Below are positions 6,637 to 14,237 of a DNA stretch of 18,128 nt, piece by piece; within the stretch, counting starts at the first letter, position 1, and every line of letters starts with the position of its first letter. The notes below the pieces were generated by a model. That model did no database searches, was not told the DNA's origin, and saw nothing but the letters and a program-made list of their open reading frames with translations. The stretch is from assembly GCA_035690425.1 (NCBI GenBank), contig DASSKO010000036.1, positions 1-18,128 of the forward strand, given 5' to 3'. The DNA is from DASSKO01 sp035690425 (GTDB lineage: Bacteria; Actinomycetota; Actinomycetes; Propionibacteriales; Nocardioidaceae). The position numbers and the translations under genes are program-made.

Positions 6637-9045
6637 TCAGGCCGAGTTCGTGAGCTCGGCGGGGGCAATGACCGTGCGGCCGCGGTTCTTGCGCAGGACC
6701 TGCACGACCGCGTCCAGCGGCAGCGGTCGGTGCAGCAGGTAGCCCTGCCCGAGCGTGGCGTCCACGTGGTCGCGCAGGTGCTCGATCTGGGAGTCGCGCT
6801 CGATGCCCTCCACGACGACGTCGAGTCCGAGCGCCTCACCCATCACCATGATCGAGCGCAGCAGCCCGCAGGCCCGCTCGTCCCGGTCGATCTCGGCGGA
6901 CAGCGACTTGTCGGTCTTGATGATCCGCACCGGCGTGTGCTGCAGATAGCCGATCGAGGAGAACCCCACCCCGAAATCGTCGATGGCGAATGGGATGCCC
7001 TGCTCGCTGAGGCGCGCCATCGTGTCGAGGGCGCCGGCGTGGTCGTTGACGAAGTCGCGCTCGGTGATCTCCAGGACCAGGCCGACGCCGTCCATGCGGG
7101 CCACCGTCTGCTCGACCTTCTGCACGAACGATCCGCAGCACAGCTGCTGGGCGGAGACGTTGACGCCGATATTGAGGAATCCGCCGGCAGCACGGCGCAG
7201 CGCCGCCGCGTCCGCAGCGGCGAGATCGAGGACCAGATCGCCGAGCGAGACCACCAGCCCGCTCTCCTCGGCGGCGCTGATGAAGGCATCGGGCGGGACG
7301 GCGACCCCGTCGCAGTTCCACCGGGCCAGCGCCTCGACGCCCACGATCCGGCCGGTCTGCAGGTCTACCACGGGCTGGTAGGCCAGCTGCAGCTCACGCG
7401 CCGCGACCGCCGCGCGGAGTGACTCCACCAGCTCCAACCGACGTACGCGTGCCCGGCCCAGCGCCCGCTCGTAGCGCACCGAGCGGTCCTTGCCCAGCGC
7501 CTTCGCTTCGTACATCGCCATGTCGGCGTTGCGCAGCAGGTGGGCGGCGGTCTGGCCGGTCTCAGCCATGGCCACGCCGATGCTGGTGCTCAGCGGCACC
7601 AGATGGCCGGCCACCTCGGCTCCCGATCCCAGCGCCTGCAGCACGCGCCGGCAGGTCGTCTCCACCTGGTCGCAGGTGACGTCTTGGAGCAGGATCGCGA
7701 ACTCGTCTCCGCCCAGCCGAGCGACGGTGTCGGACTCGCGCAGACAGCCGGACAGCCGCTGTGCGGCGTCGACCAGCACGGCGTCGCCGGCCGCGTGCCC
7801 GAAACGGTCGTTGACCCGCTTGAAGCCGTCGAGGTCACAGAACAGCAGGGCGATCCCCGTGCCCCGGCGCATCGAGAGCTGCAGCGCCTGCTCGACCCGG
7901 TCGAGCAGCAGCGCCCGGTTGGGCAGCCCGGTCAACGCGTCGTGGCGGGCCAGATGGGTCATGTCCTCGGTCAGGCGCAGCCGCGCGAACGCATCGGACC
8001 ACACCGCCGTCATCGCCTCCAGGGCCTGCCGGTCTGCGGCGATCGTCGAGCGTGCTCGGTGACGTGCGGGAGCCACGATCCAGAGGTCGCGATGACCGTC
8101 GTGCAGCGCAGCACCGATCTCCTGCGGCCCAGGCGGCGCCGACCGCACCTCGACGTGGGGCACGTGCAGCAGGCGGCGGGCCTCCTCCACCATCACATCG
8201 AGCGCCTTCCCCGTCTCGGCCAGTGCCTGCGCATGCACGGCTGCGTCGAACAGCACGGCGAGGCGTCGTGCGTGCTCCTGGCCCCGGGTCACCGCCCGCG
8301 TCGCGACCAACAAGGTCGCCAGGGGTACGGCGAGAAGCAGGGCGGCCCACGTCGGTGCCGACCGCACGACCACCGCAGCCAGATAGCCCAGCGAGTCGAA
8401 CGGGACGAAGCAGGCCACGGCGAGCGCGCTCCCCGGCTGCACCACCTGCCGCAGCACGGACGAGCTCTCCTCCAGGCCCACCGAGATCGCCGAGAGCAGG
8501 AAGTCGATGGCGAAGTACCCCGTGGCGCCCAACGCGACGGCTGCCAGCTCATGCGGGGTGCTCAGCTCGTCGCCGCGCAGCGCGGTGATGATCCCGGCCG
8601 CGGCTGCTCCGCCGATGATGCCCAGGCCGATGTTGAAGCGACGCGCCGCCGGTCGTTTGTCGGTGGTCAGCTGGGTGAGCGTGACACCGATCGACCACAG
8701 CACGAGGGCTTCGGCGACCGGCAGCATGCACAGCAGGAACATCAGCACGCTGGAGTCGAAGCCGATCTCGATGCCGCCGTCGGCCCGGTCCAAGAGGACC
8801 GGAAAGTGCGCCACCACGGTCACCAGCAGTGGGCTGAGCAGGTACAGCCACGACGTCGACCACCAGACCGACCATCCGGCCGACCACGGGGCAGACCATG
8901 CGGCCGGCCCTGGCCCTGACAGCCACGCGCCGAGCAACCACGCCACAGCGCCCGCGAAGATCAGCATCCCCATCGCGAAGGTGACGCCGTCGAAGACACG
9001 GCTCGCCGGAGGCGTCGCCGTGGCCGCGGTTGTCGTGGGCGCCAT
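6637..9045 (-). CDS. Membrane-bound GGDEF-EAL cyclic-di-GMP synthase/phosphodiesterase
   Basis: This 802-residue protein makes and/or degrades the second messenger cyclic-di-GMP at the inner face of the membrane. The first 255 residues form about six to eight hydrophobic membrane segments, not a sensor family I can name. A linker of about 110 residues looks like a degenerate GAF-type region. In the GGDEF domain the motif is intact at 445-449, and RESD (436-439) sits five residues before it, the position of the product-inhibition site. In the EAL domain the motif is intact at 571-573, and NVSAQQL, EITERDF, DDFGVGFSS, IKTDKS, VVEGIE and QGYLLHRPL retain the metal and catalytic residues. Both activities are therefore plausible. 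The start ATG has a good ribosome site (gagga, about 6 bases upstream). The gene converges on the aminotransferase gene (40 bp apart) with no clear terminator. Confidence 0.93.
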   Translation of the reverse strand: MAPTTTAATATPPASRVFDGVTFAMGMLIFAGAVAWLLGAWLSGPGPAAWSAPWSAGWSVWWSTSWLYLLSPLLVTVVAHFPVLLDRADGGIEIGFDSSVLMFLLCMLPVAEALVLWSIGVTLTQLTTDKRPAARRFNIGLGIIGGAAAAGIITALRGDELSTPHELAAVALGATGYFAIDFLLSAISVGLEESSSVLRQVVQPGSALAVACFVPFDSLGYLAAVVVRSAPTWAALLLAVPLATLLVATRAVTRGQEHARRLAVLFDAAVHAQALAETGKALDVMVEEARRLLHVPHVEVRSAPPGPQEIGAALHDGHRDLWIVAPARHRARSTIAADRQALEAMTAVWSDAFARLRLTEDMTHLARHDALTGLPNRALLLDRVEQALQLSMRRGTGIALLFCDLDGFKRVNDRFGHAAGDAVLVDAAQRLSGCLRESDTVARLGGDEFAILLQDVTCDQVETTCRRVLQALGSGAEVAGHLVPLSTSIGVAMAETGQTAAHLLRNADMAMYEAKALGKDRSVRYERALGRARVRRLELVESLRAAVAARELQLAYQPVVDLQTGRIVGVEALARWNCDGVAVPPDAFISAAEESGLVVSLGDLVLDLAAADAAALRRAAGGFLNIGVNVSAQQLCCGSFVQKVEQTVARMDGVGLVLEITERDFVNDHAGALDTMARLSEQGIPFAIDDFGVGFSSIGYLQHTPVRIIKTDKSLSAEIDRDERACGLLRSIMVMGEALGLDVVVEGIERDSQIEHLRDHVDATLGQGYLLHRPLPLDAVVQVLRKNRGRTVIAPAELTNSA
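8846..8898 (-). repeat. 12-bp degenerate tandem repeat coding for a Trp every fourth residue
   Basis: On the plus strand gacca recurs at 8858, 8870, 8882 and 8894, exactly 12 bp apart, with a near copy (agcca) at 8846. On the coding strand each unit starts tgg-tc and encodes a four-residue W-S-x-x unit, placing Trp at residues 50, 54, 58, 62 and 66 of the GGDEF-EAL protein (plus W61). The repeat lies between the first and second hydrophobic segments. Confidence 0.7.
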
Positions 9046-9157
9046 TTCCGATCCTCAACGAATGCCGACGTGGACACGCTCAATATCGACATCGTTACGC
9101 CGTTATGTAGGCGAACCGGACATGAGCGACTGCGTCGCCACGGACCGCGGCACGGGA

Positions 9158-9201
9158 CGACGTCAGGCCAGCGAGTCCCGCCACGCCTGGTGGAGGTCGG
9201 C
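9158..9201 (+). repeat. Inverted repeat flanking the ABC operon, left arm
   Basis: This 44-bp arm matches the reverse complement of 12905-12948 with two mismatches. It begins cgacgtcaggccagcgagtc on the plus strand. It lies 62 bp upstream of the first ABC gene's start. Confidence 0.85.
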
Positions 9202-9225
9202 GAGGGTGTTGCGCGACGCACCAGC
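9158..9225 (-). pseudogene. Remnant of the 3' end of an ABC exporter gene, inverted copy
   Basis: Read on the minus strand, this stretch ends in codons for LADLHQAWRDSLA followed by TGA. The intact downstream ABC gene ends FADLHQAWQDSLA and TGA. The match covers 42 of 44 bases over 9158-9201 and includes five bases past the stop. Weaker similarity continues to 9225 through the shared 9-mer gctggtgcg, but this copy is 4 bases shorter there, which breaks the frame. No other part of an ABC gene is seen in this orientation. It is a dead fragment or one arm of a functional inverted repeat. Confidence 0.8.
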
Positions 9226-9263
9226 CGTTCGCTGGATCGGCGCTGTCAGGGGCCGGAGGTAAA

Positions 9264-11123
9264 GTGCTGCTTACAGCCTCTGACCGTTCCCACCGATGGG
9301 TGCACTCACTACCGATGCCGCCGTACTCCGCCAGGTCTGCGCCCGGGACCGATACCGGCGCCCGTGCCGCGGGCGTCCACTCACTGTGGCGCCTGCTGCC
9401 CTACCTCCGGCCGTACCGGATGGACTGGGTCGTGATGGTCGTCAGCGCCACCCTGGGGGTGGGCGTGAGCCTCGCGATCCCGCTGGTGACCAAGGCGATC
9501 ATCGACGGCCCGGTCGCTGCCGGTGAGATCGGGCTGATCGTGCCGCTGGGCCTGCTGGCTCTCGCCCTCGGCGTCGTCGAGGCGGCACTGATCCTGCTGC
9601 GCCGCTGGATCCAGGCACGGGCCGTCATCGGCATGGAGTCCACCATCCGTGACGACCTCTACGCCCACCTGCAGCGGCTGCCGATGTCCTTCCACAGCGG
9701 GTGGCAGAGCGGTCAGCTGCTGTCGCGCGTGACCACCGACCTGGCCACGATCCGCCGGTTCATGGGCTTCGGCCTGCTGTTCCTCGGCATCAACATCTTG
9801 ACCCTCGTGGTCACGGTCGCGGTGATGGTGCACCTCTACTGGCCGCTCGGCGTACTCGTCGGCGTCTTCGCGGTGCCCATCGTGGCGCTGTCGATGCGGT
9901 TCGAGCGCAACTACACCGTGGTCTCCCGGCAGGTCCAGGACGAGCAGGGCGACGTCGCGACCCAGGTCGAGGAGGCGGCGGTCGGGATCCGGGTGATCAA
10001 GTCCTTCGGCCGGCGGCGTTACGCCTTCGACAAGTTCGACGACGTCGCCCGCCGGCTCTACGACACCTCCATCGAGAAGGTGCGGCTGTCGTCGAGGTTC
10101 TGGACGCTGCTCGAGGTGATCCCGAACCTCGCGCTCGCACTGGTGCTGCTGCTCGGTGCGCTGGCCGTCGGCCAGGGCGACATCACCGAGGGCACGCTGG
10201 TCGCGCTCACCACCTTGATGCTGCAGCTGATCTGGCCGGTCGAGGCGCTCGGCTTCATCCTGGCGATGGGCCAGGAGGCGATGACGGCGGCCGACCGCGT
10301 GCTGGAGATCTTCGACACCGAGCCCTCGATCACCGACGGCCCGCACGAGCTGACCGACGCCCGCGGCCATCTGCGGCTGGAGGGAGTCGGCTTCAGCTTT
10401 CCCGGCGCGGAGGAGCCGGTGCTGCGCGACGTGTGGCTCGATGTCGCACCCGGCGAGACCGTGGCGATCGTCGGGGCGACCGGCGCCGGCAAGACCACGC
10501 TGACGGCCCTGGTGCCCCGCTTGCACGACGTGACCAGCGGCCGGGTGACGATCGACGGCACCGACGTGCGCGACGTGCGGCTGTCGTCGCTGCGCACGGT
10601 CGTGGCCACGGCGTTCGAGGAGCCGACGCTGTTCTCCATGAGCGCCCGGGAGAACCTCGCCCTGGGCCGGCCCGATGCCACCGAGGCAGAGCTGCTCGAG
10701 GCGGTGGAGGTGGCCCAGGCGGGGTTCGTGCACGAGCTGCCCTGGGGCCTCGACACCCGCATCGGCGAGCAGGGCCTGTCGCTGTCCGGGGGTCAGCGGC
10801 AGCGCCTGGCCCTGGCCCGTGCCGTGCTCTCGGCGCCGCGGATCCTGGTGCTCGACGACACCTTGTCGGCGCTCGACGTGCACACCGAGGCGCTGGTCGA
10901 GGACGCGCTGCGCCGGGTGCTGGCCGACGCGACCGGCATCGTCGTCGCGCACCGGGCGTCCACGGTGATGCTGGCCGACAAGGTGGCGCTGCTGCAGGGC
11001 GGCACGATCACCCACGTCGGCACCCACCACGAGCTGCTGCGTGACGTGCCCGCCTACCTCGAGCTGCTCGGCCAGGACGCCGACTCCGACGACACGATGC
11101 TGGTCGACGAGGGTGCGCGATGA
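9264..11123 (+). CDS. ABC exporter half-transporter, subunit with degenerate catalytic site
   Basis: This is a 619-residue half-transporter: six membrane helices (about 50-340) followed by an ATPase domain (about 370-605). Walker A GATGAGK is at 404-410, the signature LSGGQ at 507-511 is canonical, and the switch histidine is in VVAHRAS. Walker B ends D531-D532, so the usual catalytic Glu is replaced by Asp, the mark of the degenerate site in heterodimeric exporters such as TM287/288 and BmrCD. Its partner is the next gene, which overlaps it by ATGA. GTG 9264 is chosen because ggaggt lies 3 bases upstream, although the spacing is short; an ATG at 9315 is in frame but lacks a ribosome site. 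The substrate is unknown; drugs or lipids are usual for the family. Confidence 0.92.
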   Translation: MLLTASDRSHRWVHSLPMPPYSARSAPGTDTGARAAGVHSLWRLLPYLRPYRMDWVVMVVSATLGVGVSLAIPLVTKAIIDGPVAAGEIGLIVPLGLLALALGVVEAALILLRRWIQARAVIGMESTIRDDLYAHLQRLPMSFHSGWQSGQLLSRVTTDLATIRRFMGFGLLFLGINILTLVVTVAVMVHLYWPLGVLVGVFAVPIVALSMRFERNYTVVSRQVQDEQGDVATQVEEAAVGIRVIKSFGRRRYAFDKFDDVARRLYDTSIEKVRLSSRFWTLLEVIPNLALALVLLLGALAVGQGDITEGTLVALTTLMLQLIWPVEALGFILAMGQEAMTAADRVLEIFDTEPSITDGPHELTDARGHLRLEGVGFSFPGAEEPVLRDVWLDVAPGETVAIVGATGAGKTTLTALVPRLHDVTSGRVTIDGTDVRDVRLSSLRTVVATAFEEPTLFSMSARENLALGRPDATEAELLEAVEVAQAGFVHELPWGLDTRIGEQGLSLSGGQRQRLALARAVLSAPRILVLDDTLSALDVHTEALVEDALRRVLADATGIVVAHRASTVMLADKVALLQGGTITHVGTHHELLRDVPAYLELLGQDADSDDTMLVDEGAR

Positions 11124-12943
11124 CCTCGACACAGGACTGGCGCGGGGTCGCGGCCGAGCAGCAGGACGAGATCTCCCAGCAGACGTCGGTGCGGCTCCGC
11201 GCCCGGTCGCGCCGGCTGCTCGGCGAGCTGATCCGTCCGCACCGCAGGACCCTCGGTGTGCTCGTCGCGATCGTGCTGGTCGAGAACTCGGCCCGGCTCG
11301 CCATCCCCTATCTGGTCAAGGTCGGCATCGACGCCGGCATCCCGCCGATCGTCGCCGGCGCCGGCCCGCAGATCCTGCTCACGGTCGTGGGCGCGGTGCT
11401 GCTGGCGGCCGTGACCCAGGCCTTCACCCGGCGCGCGTTCCTGCTGCTGGCGGGCAAGGTCGGCCAGCGCGTGCTGCTGGCGCTGCGCCGCCGCGTCTTC
11501 GACCACTTCCAGCGGCTGTCCACCTCGTTCCACGACAGGTACACCTCGGGGCGGGTGATCTCGCGGCTCACCTCCGACGTCGACGCGATCAGCGAGATGC
11601 TCAACACCGGCTTCGAGGGCCTGGTCACCGCGGCGCTGACCCTGATCGGCACGGCGGTGCTGCTGCTGTACCTCGACGTGCACCTCGGTCTGGTGGCGCT
11701 CGGGTGCTTCCCGCTGTTGTGGCTGCTGACCTGGTGGTTCAGCAAGGCATCAGCACACGCCTACCGTCGTACCCGCGAGACGGTCGCGGTCGTGATCGTG
11801 GCCTTCGTGGAGTCGATGGGCGGCATCCGGGCCGTCCAGGCCTTCCGCCGCGAGCCGCGCAACCAGGAGATCTTCGAAGCCGTCAACGGCGACTACCGTG
11901 CGGCGACGCTGAGGTCCTTCCGGCTGGTCGGGCTCTTCATGCCAGGCATCAAGCTGATCGGCAACGTCACGATCGCGATCGTGATGGTCTACGGCGCCTA
12001 TCTCGCCTACCACGGCGAGGTCACGGTCGGTGTGCTCGCGGCGTTCCTGCTGTACCTGCGGCAGTTCTTCGAGCCGATGCAGGAGATCTCGCAGTTCTAC
12101 AACACCTTCCAGTCGGCGAGTGCGGCGCTGGAGAAGCTGTCCGGTGTGCTCGAGGAGGAGCCGGCCGTCGCCGAGCCCACGTCACCGGTCGCGCTGGACC
12201 GCCCGCGTGGCGAGGTGCGTCTGGAGCGGGTGCGCTTCGAGTACGACGAGGGGCGCCCGGTGCTGCCAGGTCTGGACCTCAGTGTCCCCGCCGGCCAGAC
12301 GCTCGCGCTGGTCGGCACCACCGGCGCCGGCAAGACGACGATCGCCAAGCTGGTCTCCCGGTTCTACGACCCCACCTCCGGGCGGGTGCTGATCGACGGC
12401 CTGGACGCCCGCGACCTCGACGAGCCCACGCTGCGCCGGGCGGTGGTGATGGTGACGCAGGAGAACTATCTGTTCTCGGGCTCGGTCGCCGACAACATCC
12501 GGGTCGGGCGGCCCGACGCCAGCGACACCGAGGTGGTCGCCGCTACGCAGGCGATCGGCGCACACGACTTCATCGCGGCGCTGCCGGAGGGCTACCAGAC
12601 GCACGTCAGCAACGGCGGTGGCCGGTTGTCGGCGGGGCAGCGGCAGCTGGTGGCGTTCGCCCGCGCGTTTCTCGCCGACCCGGCCGTGCTGATCCTCGAC
12701 GAGGCCACGTCGTCGCTCGACGTGCCCAGTGAGCGGCTGGTGCAGCGCGCGTTGCGCACCATCCTCGCCGACCGCACCGCGCTGATCATCGCGCACCGGC
12801 TGTCGACGGTCGAGATCGCCGACCGCGTGCTGGTGCTCGAGCACGGCCAGATCGTGGAGGACGGCACGCCCGCGGCGCTGGTGCGGGCCGGCTCGGGGCG
12901 GTTCGCCGACCTGCACCAGGCGTGGCAGGACTCGCTGGCCTGA
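11120..12943 (+). CDS. ABC exporter half-transporter, catalytically competent partner subunit
   Basis: This 607-residue half-transporter has six membrane helices (about 35-325) and a C-terminal ATPase domain. Walker A GTTGAGK ends at K405. Walker B D527-E528 has the normal catalytic Glu, and the switch histidine is in IIAHRLST. The signature reads LSAGQ (503-507) instead of LSGGQ. In a heterodimer this altered signature faces the degenerate Walker site of the partner, so one composite ATP site is weak and the other is normal, as known for TM287/288-type exporters. Its ATG overlaps the stop of the first gene, which couples their translation. The last 39 bases of the gene, the stop and five bases beyond form the right arm of the inverted repeat around the operon. 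It converges on the EamA gene. Confidence 0.93.
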   Translation: MTSTQDWRGVAAEQQDEISQQTSVRLRARSRRLLGELIRPHRRTLGVLVAIVLVENSARLAIPYLVKVGIDAGIPPIVAGAGPQILLTVVGAVLLAAVTQAFTRRAFLLLAGKVGQRVLLALRRRVFDHFQRLSTSFHDRYTSGRVISRLTSDVDAISEMLNTGFEGLVTAALTLIGTAVLLLYLDVHLGLVALGCFPLLWLLTWWFSKASAHAYRRTRETVAVVIVAFVESMGGIRAVQAFRREPRNQEIFEAVNGDYRAATLRSFRLVGLFMPGIKLIGNVTIAIVMVYGAYLAYHGEVTVGVLAAFLLYLRQFFEPMQEISQFYNTFQSASAALEKLSGVLEEEPAVAEPTSPVALDRPRGEVRLERVRFEYDEGRPVLPGLDLSVPAGQTLALVGTTGAGKTTIAKLVSRFYDPTSGRVLIDGLDARDLDEPTLRRAVVMVTQENYLFSGSVADNIRVGRPDASDTEVVAATQAIGAHDFIAALPEGYQTHVSNGGGRLSAGQRQLVAFARAFLADPAVLILDEATSSLDVPSERLVQRALRTILADRTALIIAHRLSTVEIADRVLVLEHGQIVEDGTPAALVRAGSGRFADLHQAWQDSLA

Positions 12944-12948
12944 CGTCG
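12905..12948 (-). repeat. Inverted repeat flanking the ABC operon, right arm
   Basis: This is the right arm of the 44-bp inverted repeat (42/44 matches to the reverse complement of 9158-9201). It covers the final 12 sense codons of the second ABC gene plus its stop and five bases after it, so it is functional coding sequence here. Confidence 0.85.
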
Positions 12949-12978
12949 CAGCGCGGCGAGTCGCGCGCAGCGGCGTCA
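12941..12978. terminator. Hairpin that pairs the stop codons of two convergent genes, probable bidirectional terminator
   Basis: Arms 12941-12954 (tgacgtcgcagcgc) and 12965-12978 (gcgcagcggcgtca) pair at 12 of 14 positions around a 10-base loop. The left arm starts with the ABC stop TGA and the right arm ends with the EamA stop (TCA on this strand). There is no T-run. The left arm overlaps the end of the 44-bp inverted repeat. Confidence 0.6.
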
Positions 12979-13926
12979 GGTGCGGGCCGTCTCCGGCTCG
13001 CCCGCCGGGAAGCCTCGGGTACGCCGGGGGCGCCGCTCGGACCCGACGACCACCGCCACCGACGCCACGACGACCGCGCCGCCCAGCACCACCGGGGTCG
13101 TCACCGGCTCGGCGAGCACGAGCCAGCCGAGGAACACCGCCACCACCGGGTTGACGTAGGCATAGGTCGCCACCAGCGAGATCGGGGCGTTGGCCAACAC
13201 CCACACGTAGGCCGAGAACGCGACCACCGACCCGATGACGACCAGATACGTCCAGGCCCACCAGGAGGCGGCCGAGTACGACCCCAGGTGCAGTTGCTCG
13301 CCCATGGCCAGACCGGCGACGGCCAGGATCGCGCCGCCGAAGACCATCTCCCACACGGTGGTGACGAACGGGTCGCGCGGCAGCCGCAGCCGTGGCTGGA
13401 ACCACGAGCCGAAGGACCAGGCGATCGACGCCGCCACCACCAGCAGCGCGGCACCGACCGGCACCGGCCCGCCGACCCCGGTGGCCAGCACCAGATAGCT
13501 GAGGCCGCCGAAGCCCAGCAGAACGCCGGCGACCGTCCACCGCCCGGGCCGGTCGCCGGAAGCCAGCCGGTAGACCATCACCCACAGCGGCACCGCGGCG
13601 ATCAGCAGCGCGGTGATGCCCGAGGGTGCTCCGCGGTGCTCCGCGATGGTGACGACACCGTTGCCCAGGGCGGGGAGCAACAGGCCGAGGAGGGCGCACC
13701 CGGCGAGCTCGCCGCTGGTGACCCGCAGCCGGCGCGCGCCGGACCGCAGACACAGCACCGCGCCGAGAACGAGGGCCCCACCGAGATACCGGCCTCCGGC
13801 CGAAAGCATCGGCGGCATGTCGACCACCATGATCCGGATGAACAGGTAGGTCGAGCCCCACACGACGTACACGATGCCCAGGGCGAGCGCGATCAGCAGC
13901 GGTTTCGTCGGCGGGCCGGTCGACAT
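12976..13926 (-). CDS. EamA-family (DMT superfamily) membrane exporter
   Basis: This is a 316-residue inner-membrane protein with about ten hydrophobic segments arranged as two EamA repeats. The first repeat opens with VYVVWGSTYLFIR (20-31 region), and the second contains TYAYVNPVVAVFLGWLVLAEP, both characteristic of the family. The closest named relatives by pattern are YedA/RhaT-like metabolite exporters. The substrate is unknown; amino acids or other small metabolites are typical. The C-terminus is a short Arg/Pro-rich cytoplasmic tail. ATG 13926 is supported by aaggaga about 6 bases upstream. The gene stands alone: it converges on the ABC pair and diverges from the dehydrogenase operon. 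Confidence 0.92.
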   Translation of the reverse strand: MSTGPPTKPLLIALALGIVYVVWGSTYLFIRIMVVDMPPMLSAGGRYLGGALVLGAVLCLRSGARRLRVTSGELAGCALLGLLLPALGNGVVTIAEHRGAPSGITALLIAAVPLWVMVYRLASGDRPGRWTVAGVLLGFGGLSYLVLATGVGGPVPVGAALLVVAASIAWSFGSWFQPRLRLPRDPFVTTVWEMVFGGAILAVAGLAMGEQLHLGSYSAASWWAWTYLVVIGSVVAFSAYVWVLANAPISLVATYAYVNPVVAVFLGWLVLAEPVTTPVVLGGAVVVASVAVVVGSERRPRRTRGFPAGEPETART

Positions 13927-14237
13927 GAGCGTCTCCTTGGTTGACTCCTGACAATGCTACGGGCTGGATGTGACGCCGTCGCGTCGTTTCCGGACACCGA
14001 TCCACGACTTTGAGACAGCCGCCCAAGGGGCGGACATGACCCGGGCCACCACGCCGGACGGGGGATTAGGCAGCCGCCGGGTCACTCGGTACCGTGGCCC
14101 GATATCCGGGCTGTGGCAGGCGTCACAGACCGGGTGGACGCGGGGCGCGTGCGCCACCCCTGTGCGGTCACGCGTCCGAGGTTGTTGACTCCGCGACGCG
14201 GGCGACCCCGCGCGTCGACCAGGACAAAGGAGTGGCA
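13927..14237. promoter_or_regulatory. Divergent intergenic region upstream of the bkd operon
   Basis: These 311 bp separate the EamA gene from the dehydrogenase operon, and no gene is supported here. A weak promoter-like pair, ttaggc (14066-14071) and taccgt (14090-14095) with an 18-bp spacer, points toward the operon. It is followed by the near-palindrome cccgatatccggg (14098-14110) and a CRP-like site. The TTGACT at 14185 has no suitable -10. The long leader could carry regulation, but no known riboswitch was recognised. Confidence 0.35.
14112..14127. promoter_or_regulatory. CRP-like binding site upstream of the bkd operon
   Basis: TGTGG-N6-TCACA differs from the CRP/FNR-family consensus TGTGA-N6-TCACA at one base. 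It lies 111 bp before the E1 alpha start and just downstream of the weak promoter-like pair, so binding there would more likely repress than activate. CRP-type regulators are common in actinobacteria, but a 16-bp match can arise by chance. Confidence 0.4.

Larger units (their letters stand above)
9046..9263. promoter_or_regulatory. Divergent intergenic region between the GGDEF-EAL and ABC exporter genes
   Basis: These 218 bp must hold the promoters of both divergent genes. The most AT-rich part (about 9077-9110, ending cgttacgccgttatgtagg) is the likely site; it contains cgtta twice, 8 bp apart (9093 and 9101). I see no convincing -35/-10 pair. The part nearest the ABC gene is filled by a decayed inverted gene fragment, annotated separately. 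Confidence 0.4.

Noticed and set aside
9381..11132. 583-codon minus-strand open frame opposite the first ABC gene
   Set aside because: It is a His/Gln/Asp-rich shadow; the plus strand has complete ABC motifs.
13941..13946. TTGACT as a -35 element toward the bkd operon (and a second at 14185-14190)
   Set aside because: Neither is followed by an acceptable -10 hexamer at 16-19 bp.
14094..14237. 48-codon N-terminal extension of bkdA
   Set aside because: A strong ribosome site (aaaggag) lies just before GTG 14238, and the extension shows no family sequence.
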